A DNA stretch of 13,016 nt from Azonexus sp. (GTDB lineage: Bacteria > Pseudomonadota > Gammaproteobacteria > Burkholderiales > Rhodocyclaceae). The stretch is taken from contig JAUYQT010000812.1 of the NCBI GenBank assembly GCA_030697085.1, forward strand, positions 1-13,016, given 5' to 3'. The notes beneath the pieces are model-generated. The model ran no database searches. It saw only the letters and a list, made by a program, of their open reading frames with translations, and was not told the DNA's origin. Position numbers and translations under genes: made by a program. Below are positions 1 to 6,851 of this stretch, one piece after another (the first letter of the stretch is position 1; each line of letters begins with the position of its first letter).

Positions 1-72
1 CTGGCCCGCCACGCCCTACCCGGCCTGATCGCCATTGGCGGCGGCATGGCCGGGGGATTATTGCTGATTTGA
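1..72 (+). CDS. C-terminal end of a hydrophobic protein (partial)
   Basis: An open frame enters from the left edge and stops at TGA (70-72). The 23 visible residues are rich in Gly, Ala, Leu and Ile, ending GGGMAGGLLLI, which looks like a final membrane helix or a very hydrophobic tail. The ribosome binding site of the next gene (GGAG at 73-76) directly follows the stop codon, so the two genes are probably in one operon. The tail does not resemble the end of an AmmeMemoRadiSam radical SAM enzyme, so it is probably not that partner. The family cannot be named from so short a piece. Confidence 0.6.
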   Translation: MARHALPGLIAIGGGMAGGLLLI

Positions 73-82
73 GGAGTCGACC

Positions 83-892
83 ATGAGCATCTCCCACCCA
101 GTTTCCCGCCCACCCGCTGTCGCCGGCATGTTCTACCCCAGCGCGCCGGAAGAGCTTGCAACGACGGTCGACCAACTGCTGGCCGAAGCCGCCATTACCG
201 AAACCCTTCAACCCAAAGCGTTGATCGTGCCCCACGCCGGCTATATTTACTCCGGTTCAACCGCTGCCATGGCCTACGCCATGCTCGCCCCGTGGCGCTC
301 GACCATCCGTCGGGTCATTTTGCTTGGCCCAACCCATCGCGTTGCGGTCAACGGTCTGGCGGTGCCGAAAACCGAGGCTTTCGCCACCCCGCTCGGTACG
401 GTGCTGCTCGACAAAGCTGCCATCGCCCGGCTCACCGATTTGCCGCAAATTGTTTTTAGCGACCACGTTCACGCCGAGGAACATTCGCTGGAAGTCCATC
501 TCCCCTTCCTTCAACGCCTGCTCGACGACTTCACGCTGGTCCCGCTTGCCGTCGGCCACGCCTCACCGCAAGCCGTCGCCGAAGTGCTTGAACGACTTTG
601 GGGCGGACCGGAAACCCTGATCGTCATTAGCTCCGATCTCTCGCACTTCCTCACCTACGCCAGTGCCAATCAAGTTGACCACAATACCTGCAAGCACATC
701 CTGCAACTCGACACTCAGATTGATCCGCAACAAGCCTGCGGCGCCTATCCGATTAATGGCCTATTGCTCACCGCCCGCCATCGCGGCCTCACCCCGCAGC
801 TGATTTACCACTGTAATTCGGGGGATACCGCCGGCGACAAGCAACGTGTTGTCGGCTATGCCGCCTTTGCCTTTTACGAGACCGCATCATGA
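83..892 (+). CDS. amrB: AmmeMemoRadiSam system protein B (MEMO1 family)
   Basis: A 269-residue MEMO-family protein, related to the extradiol-dioxygenase (LigB) fold. The family signatures appear in order: RPPAVAGMFYP (9-19), VPHAGYIYSG (49-58), LGPTHR (81-86), EEHSLEVHLPF (132-142), ISSDLSHF (182-189) and CGAYPINGLLL (219-229). By alignment from memory with human MEMO1, the metal-site residues His49, His81 and Cys244 correspond to His51, His85 and Cys219 here. Asp189/His192 correspond to Asp185/His188, so the metal pocket looks intact. The ATG at 83 has GGAG six bases upstream, and the length is usual for bacterial members. The stop overlaps the start of the AMMECR1 gene by ATGA, so the two are translationally coupled. 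In prokaryotes the family occurs with AMMECR1 and a radical SAM protein. The biochemical role is not settled; metal binding or redox chemistry is suspected from the family. The product is probably cytosolic. Confidence 0.93.
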   Translation: MSISHPVSRPPAVAGMFYPSAPEELATTVDQLLAEAAITETLQPKALIVPHAGYIYSGSTAAMAYAMLAPWRSTIRRVILLGPTHRVAVNGLAVPKTEAFATPLGTVLLDKAAIARLTDLPQIVFSDHVHAEEHSLEVHLPFLQRLLDDFTLVPLAVGHASPQAVAEVLERLWGGPETLIVISSDLSHFLTYASANQVDHNTCKHILQLDTQIDPQQACGAYPINGLLLTARHRGLTPQLIYHCNSGDTAGDKQRVVGYAAFAFYETAS

Positions 893-1437
893 ACGAACTC
901 GGCAAAACACTGCTGCAACTAGCCCGTAATGCGATCACCAGCCAATTCGGATTGGCGGTGAATCCGCCGGTCGACCGCCCGGAATTACACGAAAAAGGCG
1001 CCACCTTCGTCACCCTCAGCCAAAACGGCGAACTCCGAGGTTGTATCGGCAGCCTTGAAGCTTGGCGACCACTGATCACTGACGTTCAGCAAAACGCCCG
1101 CAACGCCGCCTTCCGCGACCCGCGTTTTGAGCCGTTATCTCAGGCCGAACTGCCCATCACCCGCGTTGAAGTTTCCCTACTCACGTCGGCGGAGCCAATC
1201 AATTTCAACAGCGAAGCCGACGCCCTGGCCCAGCTCCGCCCAGAAATCGACGGCGTGATTTTCACCGCCGGCCACCGCCGTTCCACCTTTTTGCCGCAAG
1301 TCTGGGAACAACTGCCCGAGCCTGTGCAATTCATGGCCCACCTCAAACAAAAAGCCGGCCTGCCAGCTGATTACTGGGGGCCGGACGTTCAACTGAAACG
1401 CTACAGCGTCAAAAAATGGAAAGAAGGCAAACCTTGA
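889..1437 (+). CDS. amrA: AmmeMemoRadiSam system protein A (AMMECR1 domain)
   Basis: A 182-residue, single-domain AMMECR1 protein. The hallmark LRGCIGSLEAWRPL lies at residues 49-62, with Cys52 in the invariant LRGCIG core. It is followed by NARNAAFRDPRF (69-80) and the central EVSLLTSAEPI segment. The C-terminal half has GVIFTAGHRRSTFLPQVWEQ, typical of the family. The ATG overlaps the stop of the upstream MEMO gene (ATGA at 889-892), which fixes the start and implies coupled translation. AMMECR1 is conserved from bacteria to human, where the gene is deleted in a contiguous X-linked syndrome, but its activity is unknown. Physical pairing with MEMO suggests a shared complex or pathway. No radical SAM gene is seen downstream: the next gene is an unrelated hydrolase after a 139-base gap. 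Confidence 0.93.
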   Translation: MNELGKTLLQLARNAITSQFGLAVNPPVDRPELHEKGATFVTLSQNGELRGCIGSLEAWRPLITDVQQNARNAAFRDPRFEPLSQAELPITRVEVSLLTSAEPINFNSEADALAQLRPEIDGVIFTAGHRRSTFLPQVWEQLPEPVQFMAHLKQKAGLPADYWGPDVQLKRYSVKKWKEGKP

Positions 1438-1576
1438 TCTGATCCGAATGACTTTCAGCTGAGCTGACAAAACCATCCTTTAGCAGAACACGCTCGCACA
1501 AAATAGCGACAGGGTTAATGCAATAGCCATAAAATCAGCCGATACCACTTTCCCTACGAGTCCTAACGATAAAACC

Positions 1577-2170
1577 ATGAACCGCAGCCTCGGTATCCAC
1601 ACCCCACACGGCACGCTGCACGGCAAGCTCGATCTGCCCGAAAATCCCCGTAGCCTCGTTCTGCTCGCCCGCTCCCACCACACTGCGGTCGACGCCGTTA
1701 TTGCGGCAAATTTTGTCACGCGAGATTACGCAGTGCTAACGATGGAACTGCTCACGACACAGGAAGCGCGCTTCGTCGATGCCACCCAAAATGTGCCGCG
1801 TTTAACCCAGCGTTTGCTCGACCTGCTCGACCTGATCCGCCTGGATGGGGATATGCAGGATCTGCCGCTCGCCATTTTTGCCAGCGGCGACTGCTCGCCC
1901 GCCGCTATCCGCGTCGCCGCCCAGCGTGACACGCAAGTTCAAGCAGTGACTTGCCATGGCGGCCTGCTCGACCGCGCCGGGTTACAAGCCCTGAAGCTAC
2001 TGATTGCACCACTACTGACTATCTTCGATGGCGACGACGACACCGGGAGAACCGCCTACCTACGCGCCGCTAGCCACCTGACCTGCATCCACGAAACGCA
2101 CAGGCTCGAAATTGGCGAAGACCCTGTGATCTCCGCTGCAACATGGTTTTCACAACATTTGAGGCGTTGA
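1577..2170 (+). CDS. small divergent alpha/beta hydrolase (dienelactone hydrolase-like)
   Basis: 197 residues with the outline of a compact alpha/beta hydrolase. A hydrophobic strand (SLVLLARSHH, 26-35) takes the oxyanion-strand position. A nucleophile-elbow-like FASGDCSPAA spans 101-110, a strand with acidic residues LLTIFDGDDD spans 146-155, and a late His (ETHRLEI, His175) sits where the catalytic His is expected. Related small hydrolases have G-x-S-x-G; here the elbow reads G-D-C-S-P. The nucleophile would therefore be Cys106, as in dienelactone hydrolase, or Ser107, with the second Gly replaced by Pro. The substrate is unknown, and loss of activity is possible. The ATG at 1577 has no strong Shine-Dalgarno sequence. 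No clear terminator follows amrA in the 139-base gap, so it may be expressed with that pair. It is convergent with the ankyrin gene downstream. Confidence 0.75.
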   Translation: MNRSLGIHTPHGTLHGKLDLPENPRSLVLLARSHHTAVDAVIAANFVTRDYAVLTMELLTTQEARFVDATQNVPRLTQRLLDLLDLIRLDGDMQDLPLAIFASGDCSPAAIRVAAQRDTQVQAVTCHGGLLDRAGLQALKLLIAPLLTIFDGDDDTGRTAYLRAASHLTCIHETHRLEIGEDPVISAATWFSQHLRR

Positions 2171-2209
2171 CCGCAGAATATTTGGCCCACCTGAGTTAAA
2201 CCGCACATT

Positions 2210-2239
2210 GTGAAAGTCCCGCCTGAGCGGGACTTTCAC
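2210..2239. terminator. perfect 13-bp hairpin between convergent genes
   Basis: A perfect inverted repeat (arms 2210-2222 and 2227-2239, loop CTGA) lies 40 bases after the hydrolase stop and 80 bases after the minus-strand ankyrin stop. The position fits a bidirectional terminator for two convergent transcripts. Neither strand has a run of T after the stem, so it may act as an RNA 3'-end stabiliser or a weak intrinsic terminator. Confidence 0.6.
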
Positions 2240-2319
2240 TGATCAAAACTGTGGTTTTTAGGCTTATTCACCGCATTGCACACAAAACCGGCAATCAGCA
2301 TATCTTGAGCCGCTACGAT

Positions 2320-2988
2320 TTAGCGCACCTCAATCGTCACCGTTCGCCCCGACTTCCCGCCCGCCCGGCGCAGCAAATCGGCGATCGCAGTATTTTGATG
2401 CTTCAACGCGACATCCACTGCCGTTTCACCGGATTCGAGGGTTTTACCTGGGTCAGCCTTATTAGCCAACAACAATTTGACAACCTCAATATGCCCACCT
2501 CGAGAGGCGGCAATCAATGGCGTCGTGCCGTTTTCGCTCGGTGCATTGACATTGGCACCGGCCTTGATCAGCAGCCTGACGATATCGGCATGCCCATTAA
2601 ACGCGGCATAAGCCAGCGGCGTCCAGCCCGGCGTATTGACATTGGCGCCACCGGCAATCAGCAATTCCACCACCTTGCCATGACCGCGAAACGCCGCCAG
2701 GCGCAGCGCCGTATCACCCGCTGAATTACGGGCATCCAGCTTGGCCTGTTGTCTGATCAAAAGATTAACCACATCAACATGGCCGTCACGGGCCGCCAAC
2801 ATCAATAGCGTATTGCCATCAATATCGGTCGTATCCACTGAAGCCCCTTTTTGGACGAGTTCCAGCAGTTGGCCGGCATCCCCCATCTTGGCTGAGCCGA
2901 TCAGGTCATCGTAAGTCGCTGCACCGACCCATAACGGGAAAATAAATGCGATTGCTGCGGTCAACAGTCTTTTCTTCATGATTTTCAT
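2320..2988 (-). CDS. secreted ankyrin-repeat protein
   Basis: 222 residues. The N terminus is a typical Sec signal peptide: basic MKIMKKR, a hydrophobic stretch to about residue 21, and a VGA/A cleavage site near 23-24. The product should therefore be periplasmic or exported. The remainder is about six ankyrin repeats of roughly 33 residues each, from YDDLIGSAKMGD to near residue 212. Clear consensus pieces include LLMLAARDGHVDVVNLLI, ALRLAAFRGHGKVVELLI, PLAYAAFNGHADIVRLLI and PLIAASRGGHIEVVKLLL. A short basic tail follows (GKSGRTVTIEVR). There is no enzymatic domain, so the likely role is protein binding; the partner is unknown. The ATG overlaps the tatD-family stop (ATGA, 2985-2988), making it the last gene of the mltG operon. 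A second ATG three codons in would also preserve the signal peptide. Confidence 0.88.
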   Translation of the reverse strand: MKIMKKRLLTAAIAFIFPLWVGAATYDDLIGSAKMGDAGQLLELVQKGASVDTTDIDGNTLLMLAARDGHVDVVNLLIRQQAKLDARNSAGDTALRLAAFRGHGKVVELLIAGGANVNTPGWTPLAYAAFNGHADIVRLLIKAGANVNAPSENGTTPLIAASRGGHIEVVKLLLANKADPGKTLESGETAVDVALKHQNTAIADLLRRAGGKSGRTVTIEVR

Positions 2989-3758
2989 GTCCGTCTGGCG
3001 TGTTGAAACAAGGTGAAAAAATTATCCGTCGTTGCCTCGGCAATCGTTTCAAACGAAAGCGAACGCAGACGAGCGATCTCTTCAGCCACATGGCGAACAT
3101 AAGCCGGCTGATTGGGCTTACCGCGATAGGGAACGGGCGCCAGATACGGTGAATCGGTCTCAACCAACAAGCGGTCAAGCGGACATTTCTGGGCCACTTC
3201 CTTAACAATCGTCGCGTTTTTGAAAGTCACAATGCCCGAAAACGACAGATAAAAACCAAGATCAAGCGCCTGCCGGGCGATCTCCCAGTTTTCGGTAAAA
3301 CAGTGCATCACACCGCCTACCGCATCAGCCCCCTCTTCCCGCATCACCCGTAAAATATCTTCGGCTGAATCGCGGGTATGAATCACCAGCGGTTTGCCAC
3401 AACGTTTTGCTGCACCAATATGCCGGCGAAAACGCTCGCGCTGCCATTCAGGCTTATCTTTGTGCCAATAATAATCAAGCCCCGTTTCACCAATGGCGAT
3501 CACTTTGGGGTGAGCGGCAAGCGCAACCAATTGATCTTCGGAAGGCTCCTCGACATCGGTATATTCCGGATGCACACCCACGCTGGCAAACAGTCGAGGC
3601 TCGTTCTCGGCTATCGCCAAAACTTTAGAAAAATCTTCCAGATTAACGCCGATACAAACGGCAAACTCGACCTTGTTTTCCTGCATCCGTTGAAGGACGT
3701 CCGGCAAATGATTGGCGAGGTCGGGGAAATCGAGGTGGCAATGGGAATCAACCAGCAT
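2985..3758 (-). CDS. ycfH: TatD-family metal-dependent DNase (YcfH type)
   Basis: 257 residues, the normal length for TatD/YcfH metallohydrolases with a TIM-barrel amidohydrolase fold. The visible metal ligands are His6 and His8 (SHCH), Glu91 (AIGETGLDYY), His127 (LVIHTRD), His152 (MHCFTE) and Asp202 (VETDSPYLAP). The family includes 3'-5' exonucleases acting on DNA and RNA and D-tyrosyl-tRNA-type deacylases; the exact substrate of this member cannot be told from sequence. It starts nine bases after the pilZ stop and ends in an ATGA overlap with the ankyrin gene. The position after holB matches E. coli ycfH, with pilZ inserted between them as is usual in bacteria with type IV pili. The product is cytosolic, with no signal peptide. 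Confidence 0.93.
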   Translation of the reverse strand: MLVDSHCHLDFPDLANHLPDVLQRMQENKVEFAVCIGVNLEDFSKVLAIAENEPRLFASVGVHPEYTDVEEPSEDQLVALAAHPKVIAIGETGLDYYWHKDKPEWQRERFRRHIGAAKRCGKPLVIHTRDSAEDILRVMREEGADAVGGVMHCFTENWEIARQALDLGFYLSFSGIVTFKNATIVKEVAQKCPLDRLLVETDSPYLAPVPYRGKPNQPAYVRHVAEEIARLRSLSFETIAEATTDNFFTLFQHARRT

Positions 3759-3767
3759 GGCAGCCTA

Positions 3768-4130
3768 TCAGAGCGTATGCGTCGGCCGCGTCGATTGCAT
3801 GACGCTGCCGAGTAAACCTTCAATTTTGCGGCGGGCTTCCTGGCCACTTTCGTCATTATTGAAATGCACGCCGATCCCCTGCGCCCGGCCATTCTGCGCA
3901 CCGGCCGGAGTAATCCAGACCACCGCGCCAGCAATCGGCAATTTAGCGGGATCTTCCATCAGCGAAAGGAGCATGAAAACCTCGTCGCCAATGCGGTAAT
4001 TACGAGTCGTTGGAATGAAGATGCCGCCACAACGCAAATGCGGCATGAACGCCGCATAAAGCGCTGATTTTGAATTGATATTCAGCGAGAGAACACTTGG
4101 GCGCTGGGGCGCTGGTTTGACTTCACTCAT
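3768..4130 (-). CDS. pilZ: type IV pilus assembly protein PilZ
   Basis: A 120-residue, single PilZ-domain protein of the true type IV pilus class. Recognisable segments are PSVLSLNINSKSALYAAFMP (11-30), CGGIFIPTTRNYRIGDEVFM, LPIAGAVVWITPAGAQ and RAQGIGVHF. It lacks the RxxxR and (D/N)xSxxG motifs by which other PilZ domains bind cyclic di-GMP, as is normal for this class. In Pseudomonas and Xanthomonas such proteins act through partners (FimX, PilB) and are needed for pilus extension. It starts six bases after the holB stop, inside the operon. The holB-pilZ-tatD order is conserved in many beta- and gammaproteobacteria. It implies that this organism makes type IV pili, although no other pilus gene is in the window. 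Confidence 0.93.
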   Translation of the reverse strand: MSEVKPAPQRPSVLSLNINSKSALYAAFMPHLRCGGIFIPTTRNYRIGDEVFMLLSLMEDPAKLPIAGAVVWITPAGAQNGRAQGIGVHFNNDESGQEARRKIEGLLGSVMQSTRPTHTL

Positions 4131-4136
4131 CGTTGA

Positions 4137-5156
4137 TCAATTGGCAAACAGGGCTCGGTAATCCAGAAAAAGGCCTTCAAGGAAAAGGCGCGCATTAAGC
4201 GGTTGCTCAGCTTCCTGTCGGCTTGAAATCAGGGCGCGATAGGAATGAATCAAACGTGGGAGAGGAATCATATCAGCCAGCCCGACAATTGTAGTGGCCT
4301 GAGGCAGAAAATACCGAACCGGCAGGCTATTCCTGGCCAGTGTCAGGTCAACCAGCCATTTTTGCAACGCATCGACCACCGTTTTCAAAAGAAGTTTGCC
4401 CTTGCTCTCTTTGATCGCTTTATCAATCTCACCCGCCAAACCGAGCGGGTCAATATTCTTCCCCGCCGATAAGCGTTTGATCAAAATTTCAAGCCAGACC
4501 AATTGCCCGGAAGCTGCCATCTCAAGCGCCAAGCCGGGTGAACCACCCGCCAGCGCCAACCAGCGCCCGGCGTCAGAGACCCCTGCATCGGCCAGTACCT
4601 TCTCCGCCTTTTGGGTGCTGGGCAACGCAACGGGCACCACCTGGCAGCGGCTACGAATCGTGGGAAGCAAGCGCATCGGTTCGCTTGAAACCAATAAAAA
4701 CAATGTACTTGCGATTGGTTCTTCAAGTGATTTAAGAAGTGCGTTGGCAGTACTCCGATTCATCGCTTCCGTCGGATAAATCACAATAATGCGCAAACCT
4801 CCGCGGTGCGTGCCGACATTCAGAAACTCATCCAGCCCGCGCACCTGATCAATGGTGATCTGCTGACTTGGCTTCTTCTTACCCTCTTCCAACTCGACAT
4901 CATCATTTAAGGCGCCGGGCTGCAGCAGGCGAAAATCCGGATGATTACCTTGGGAATACCAGTTACAAGCCAGGCATTTACCACAAGCCTGGCCGTCTGC
5001 TGGTAGTTGTTCGCAGAGCAAGCTGGCGGCAAATTGCTTAGCCAGATCGAATTTACCCAAGCCTTTCTGACCAATCAGCAGCAGAGAATGGGGCAAACGC
5101 AGGCGCCTTGCCTGAAGGCCGAGCCAAACCTCTTTATGAAGATCAATTACATTCAT
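4137..5156 (-). CDS. holB: DNA polymerase III subunit delta' (clamp loader)
   Basis: 339 residues from the ATG at 5156. Delta-prime is the stator subunit of the clamp loader that opens and loads the beta sliding clamp. The features in order are a P-loop GQKGLGKF (29-36), a zinc module with Cys48, Cys58, Cys61 and Cys64 (CGKCLAC), the AAA+ LLKSLEEP segment (140-147), and the SRC motif (IRSRCQ, about 167-172) that supplies the arginine finger to the neighbouring subunit. The C-terminal third is the weakly conserved collar domain. The ATG at 5156 is chosen because it overlaps the tmk stop by ATGA; a TTG two codons upstream is the only longer alternative. pilZ follows after six bases. The tmk-holB linkage is widespread in proteobacteria. 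Confidence 0.94.
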   Translation of the reverse strand: MNVIDLHKEVWLGLQARRLRLPHSLLLIGQKGLGKFDLAKQFAASLLCEQLPADGQACGKCLACNWYSQGNHPDFRLLQPGALNDDVELEEGKKKPSQQITIDQVRGLDEFLNVGTHRGGLRIIVIYPTEAMNRSTANALLKSLEEPIASTLFLLVSSEPMRLLPTIRSRCQVVPVALPSTQKAEKVLADAGVSDAGRWLALAGGSPGLALEMAASGQLVWLEILIKRLSAGKNIDPLGLAGEIDKAIKESKGKLLLKTVVDALQKWLVDLTLARNSLPVRYFLPQATTIVGLADMIPLPRLIHSYRALISSRQEAEQPLNARLFLEGLFLDYRALFAN

Positions 5157-5767
5157 AAACAAGAAGTTGTAACAATTTGTTCAAGTGATCTGCGAATATT
5201 TTCGAGAGAGTTGTTGGCGTCGACAACTTGAATGCGCGAGGGATTTTGATGCGCCCTTTCGAGATAAGCCTGCCGTACGCGTTCGTGAAAATCGGCGCGC
5301 TCCTGCTCAAAGCGATCCAGCACTCGACTGGCCAGCGCGATACGTTCGCGGGCAACATCGAGCGGCAAATCGAATAGCAAGGTGAGGTTAGGCTGCATGT
5401 GCTCATGCACCCAATGCTCCAGCGCCAGAAACTTGGCCCTATCCAGCCCGCGCCCGCCACCCTGATAGGCGAAGGTCGCATCGCTGAAACGGTCGCAGAC
5501 GACCCATTCACCCCGACCCAACGCCGGCTCGATGAGTCTGGCCAGATGTTCGCGACGAGCCGCAAACATCAGCAAGGTTTCTGTTTCAAGATGCATTGGC
5601 TCATTGAGCAGCAGTGTGCGCAACTTCTCACCCAGTTCCGTGCCGCCAGGCTCGCGCGTTACATGCACGACCAAACCACGCCCACGGAGCCACTCAGCCA
5701 GCCATTCGACATGACTGCTTTTACCGGCACCGTCGATGCCCTCGAAAGTGATGAATTTACCTTTCAC
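5153..5767 (-). CDS. tmk: thymidylate kinase
   Basis: A 204-residue dTMP kinase that phosphorylates dTMP to dTDP with ATP, an essential step in dTTP synthesis in the cytosol. The P-loop is [11 protein letters not shown] (8-18). TREPGGT (37-43), [17 protein letters not shown] (91-107) and a LID region around [10 protein letters not shown] (147-156) follow. The basic P-loop residue is absent and the LID carries the arginine, as in the E. coli-type (type II) enzymes. The start is GTG (5765-5767), overlapping the mltG stop as GTGA. The stop overlaps the holB ATG, so the gene is translationally coupled on both sides. The length is normal. Confidence 0.95.
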   Translation of the reverse strand: MKGKFITFEGIDGAGKSSHVEWLAEWLRGRGLVVHVTREPGGTELGEKLRTLLLNEPMHLETETLLMFAARREHLARLIEPALGRGEWVVCDRFSDATFAYQGGGRGLDRAKFLALEHWVHEHMQPNLTLLFDLPLDVARERIALASRVLDRFEQERADFHERVRQAYLERAHQNPSRIQVVDANNSLENIRRSLEQIVTTSCL

Positions 5768-6759
5768 TTCCCACCTCTTTGGTATTTGTTAACTGCCCGA
5801 TTGTGCTCATCAAGGCTTCGCGAAAATTCGCTACTGCCGTCGCCACGCGCGACAAAGTAAAGCGCATCTGAACTTGCCGGATGTAACGCCGCCCGGAGCG
5901 ACGCCAGGCCAGGCATGGCAATGGGTGTCGGCGGCAAGCCGGAACGCGTGTAAGTATTGTACGGAGTATCCGTTTGCAGGTCGCGTTTGCGCAGATTGCC
6001 ATCAAAATCATTACCCAGGCCATAAATAACGCTGGGGTCCGTCTGCAATAACATGCCCTGACGCAGTCGATTGACAAACACGGCGGCAACGAGCGTGCGA
6101 TCGGCCTCGCGCCCGGTTTCCTTTTCAATGATCGAGGCCATCACCAGGGCGTCATGTGGCGTCTTGTAAGGCAAACCGGTAGCCCGCCCAGCCCACTCAC
6201 TTGCCAGCTTGGCTTGCATGCTACGCACGGCGCGGGCCAGCAGTTCAAGGTCACTGGATTGTTTATCAAATAAATAAGTGTCGGAGAACAACCAACCCTC
6301 AAGCTGAGTCACCGGCAAACCCAGGCGCTCAATGATTTCTGCTTCAGTCATGCCACGTGTTTCATGCGTCAGATCAGGATGGCTATCGAGCCGAGCCCGC
6401 CACTGCTTGAAAGTCCAGCCCTCAATCAGGACCACCTGCCCGAGGGTAACGCGACCTTGAGTCAGCATTTCAAGCAGCTGCAGCGCAGTAATGCCCTGAT
6501 GAATTGAGTAACTACCCGCCTTTATGCCCACATCAACCCGTTTAAACCGGGCCAGCGCAGTCAGTAATGAAGGCTGCACATCAACGCCCGCTTCCTGCAT
6601 CTGGGTAATAGCCGAACGCAAACTGCTCCCCGCAATAATCCGAAAATCAAGCGGGACTTGTTGCAAATTCAGCGGCTGGCTTGCCCACCACCAAAGACCA
6701 CCTGCGGCAGTAGCAGCAAGCAAAAATACCAGGGAAAATAATTTATTGAGAAGGCGCAC
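5764..6759 (-). CDS. mltG: endolytic murein transglycosylase MltG
   Basis: A 331-residue YceG/MltG protein, which cuts nascent glycan strands in the periplasm and is thought to set strand length. A single N-terminal membrane anchor spans about residues 6-26 ([19 protein letters not shown]). The LysM-like part follows, with [11 protein letters not shown] (79-89) and [10 protein letters not shown] (111-120). The catalytic region is [10 protein letters not shown] (207-216), where Glu212 matches the E. coli catalytic Glu218. It is followed by [20 protein letters not shown] and SPYNTY-like [16 protein letters not shown]. The start is GTG at 6757-6759: an in-frame TGA lies three codons upstream, so no longer form is possible. 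This is the first gene of the six-gene operon, divergent from ygfZ across 92 bases that must hold both promoters. Confidence 0.94.
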   Translation of the reverse strand: MRLLNKLFSLVFLLAATAAGGLWWWASQPLNLQQVPLDFRIIAGSSLRSAITQMQEAGVDVQPSLLTALARFKRVDVGIKAGSYSIHQGITALQLLEMLTQGRVTLGQVVLIEGWTFKQWRARLDSHPDLTHETRGMTEAEIIERLGLPVTQLEGWLFSDTYLFDKQSSDLELLARAVRSMQAKLASEWAGRATGLPYKTPHDALVMASIIEKETGREADRTLVAAVFVNRLRQGMLLQTDPSVIYGLGNDFDGNLRKRDLQTDTPYNTYTRSGLPPTPIAMPGLASLRAALHPASSDALYFVARGDGSSEFSRSLDEHNRAVNKYQRGGK

Positions 6760-6794
6760 GGGAACTCATCGGCAACTAGCAGGTCTTGCCCGTG

Positions 6795-6826
6795 TTGAAC
6801 GAGCGCGTTAAAACGAGCGATATAAT
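6795..6826 (+). promoter_or_regulatory. sigma70-type promoter for ygfZ
   Basis: A perfect -10 box TATAAT lies at 6821-6826, 25 bases before the ygfZ ATG. The best -35 candidate is TTGAAC at 6795-6800, but the 20-base spacer is longer than ideal. The predicted start is near 6833, leaving a short leader that carries GGAG at 6843-6846. The same AT-rich block may also serve the divergent mltG operon, for which I see no clear separate promoter. Confidence 0.55.
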
Positions 6827-6851
6827 AGCCCAAACCCCTACTGGAGCCCCC

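Noticed and set aside
2251..2724. 157-codon plus-strand frame opposite the ankyrin gene
   Set aside because: It is antisense to regular ankyrin repeats, which produce long open shadows. It has no ribosome binding site or recognisable protein pattern.
6786..6851. Longer N terminus for YgfZ from 6786
   Set aside because: The extension would run over the TATAAT box, while the ATG at 6852 has a well-placed GGAG and fits the family N terminus.
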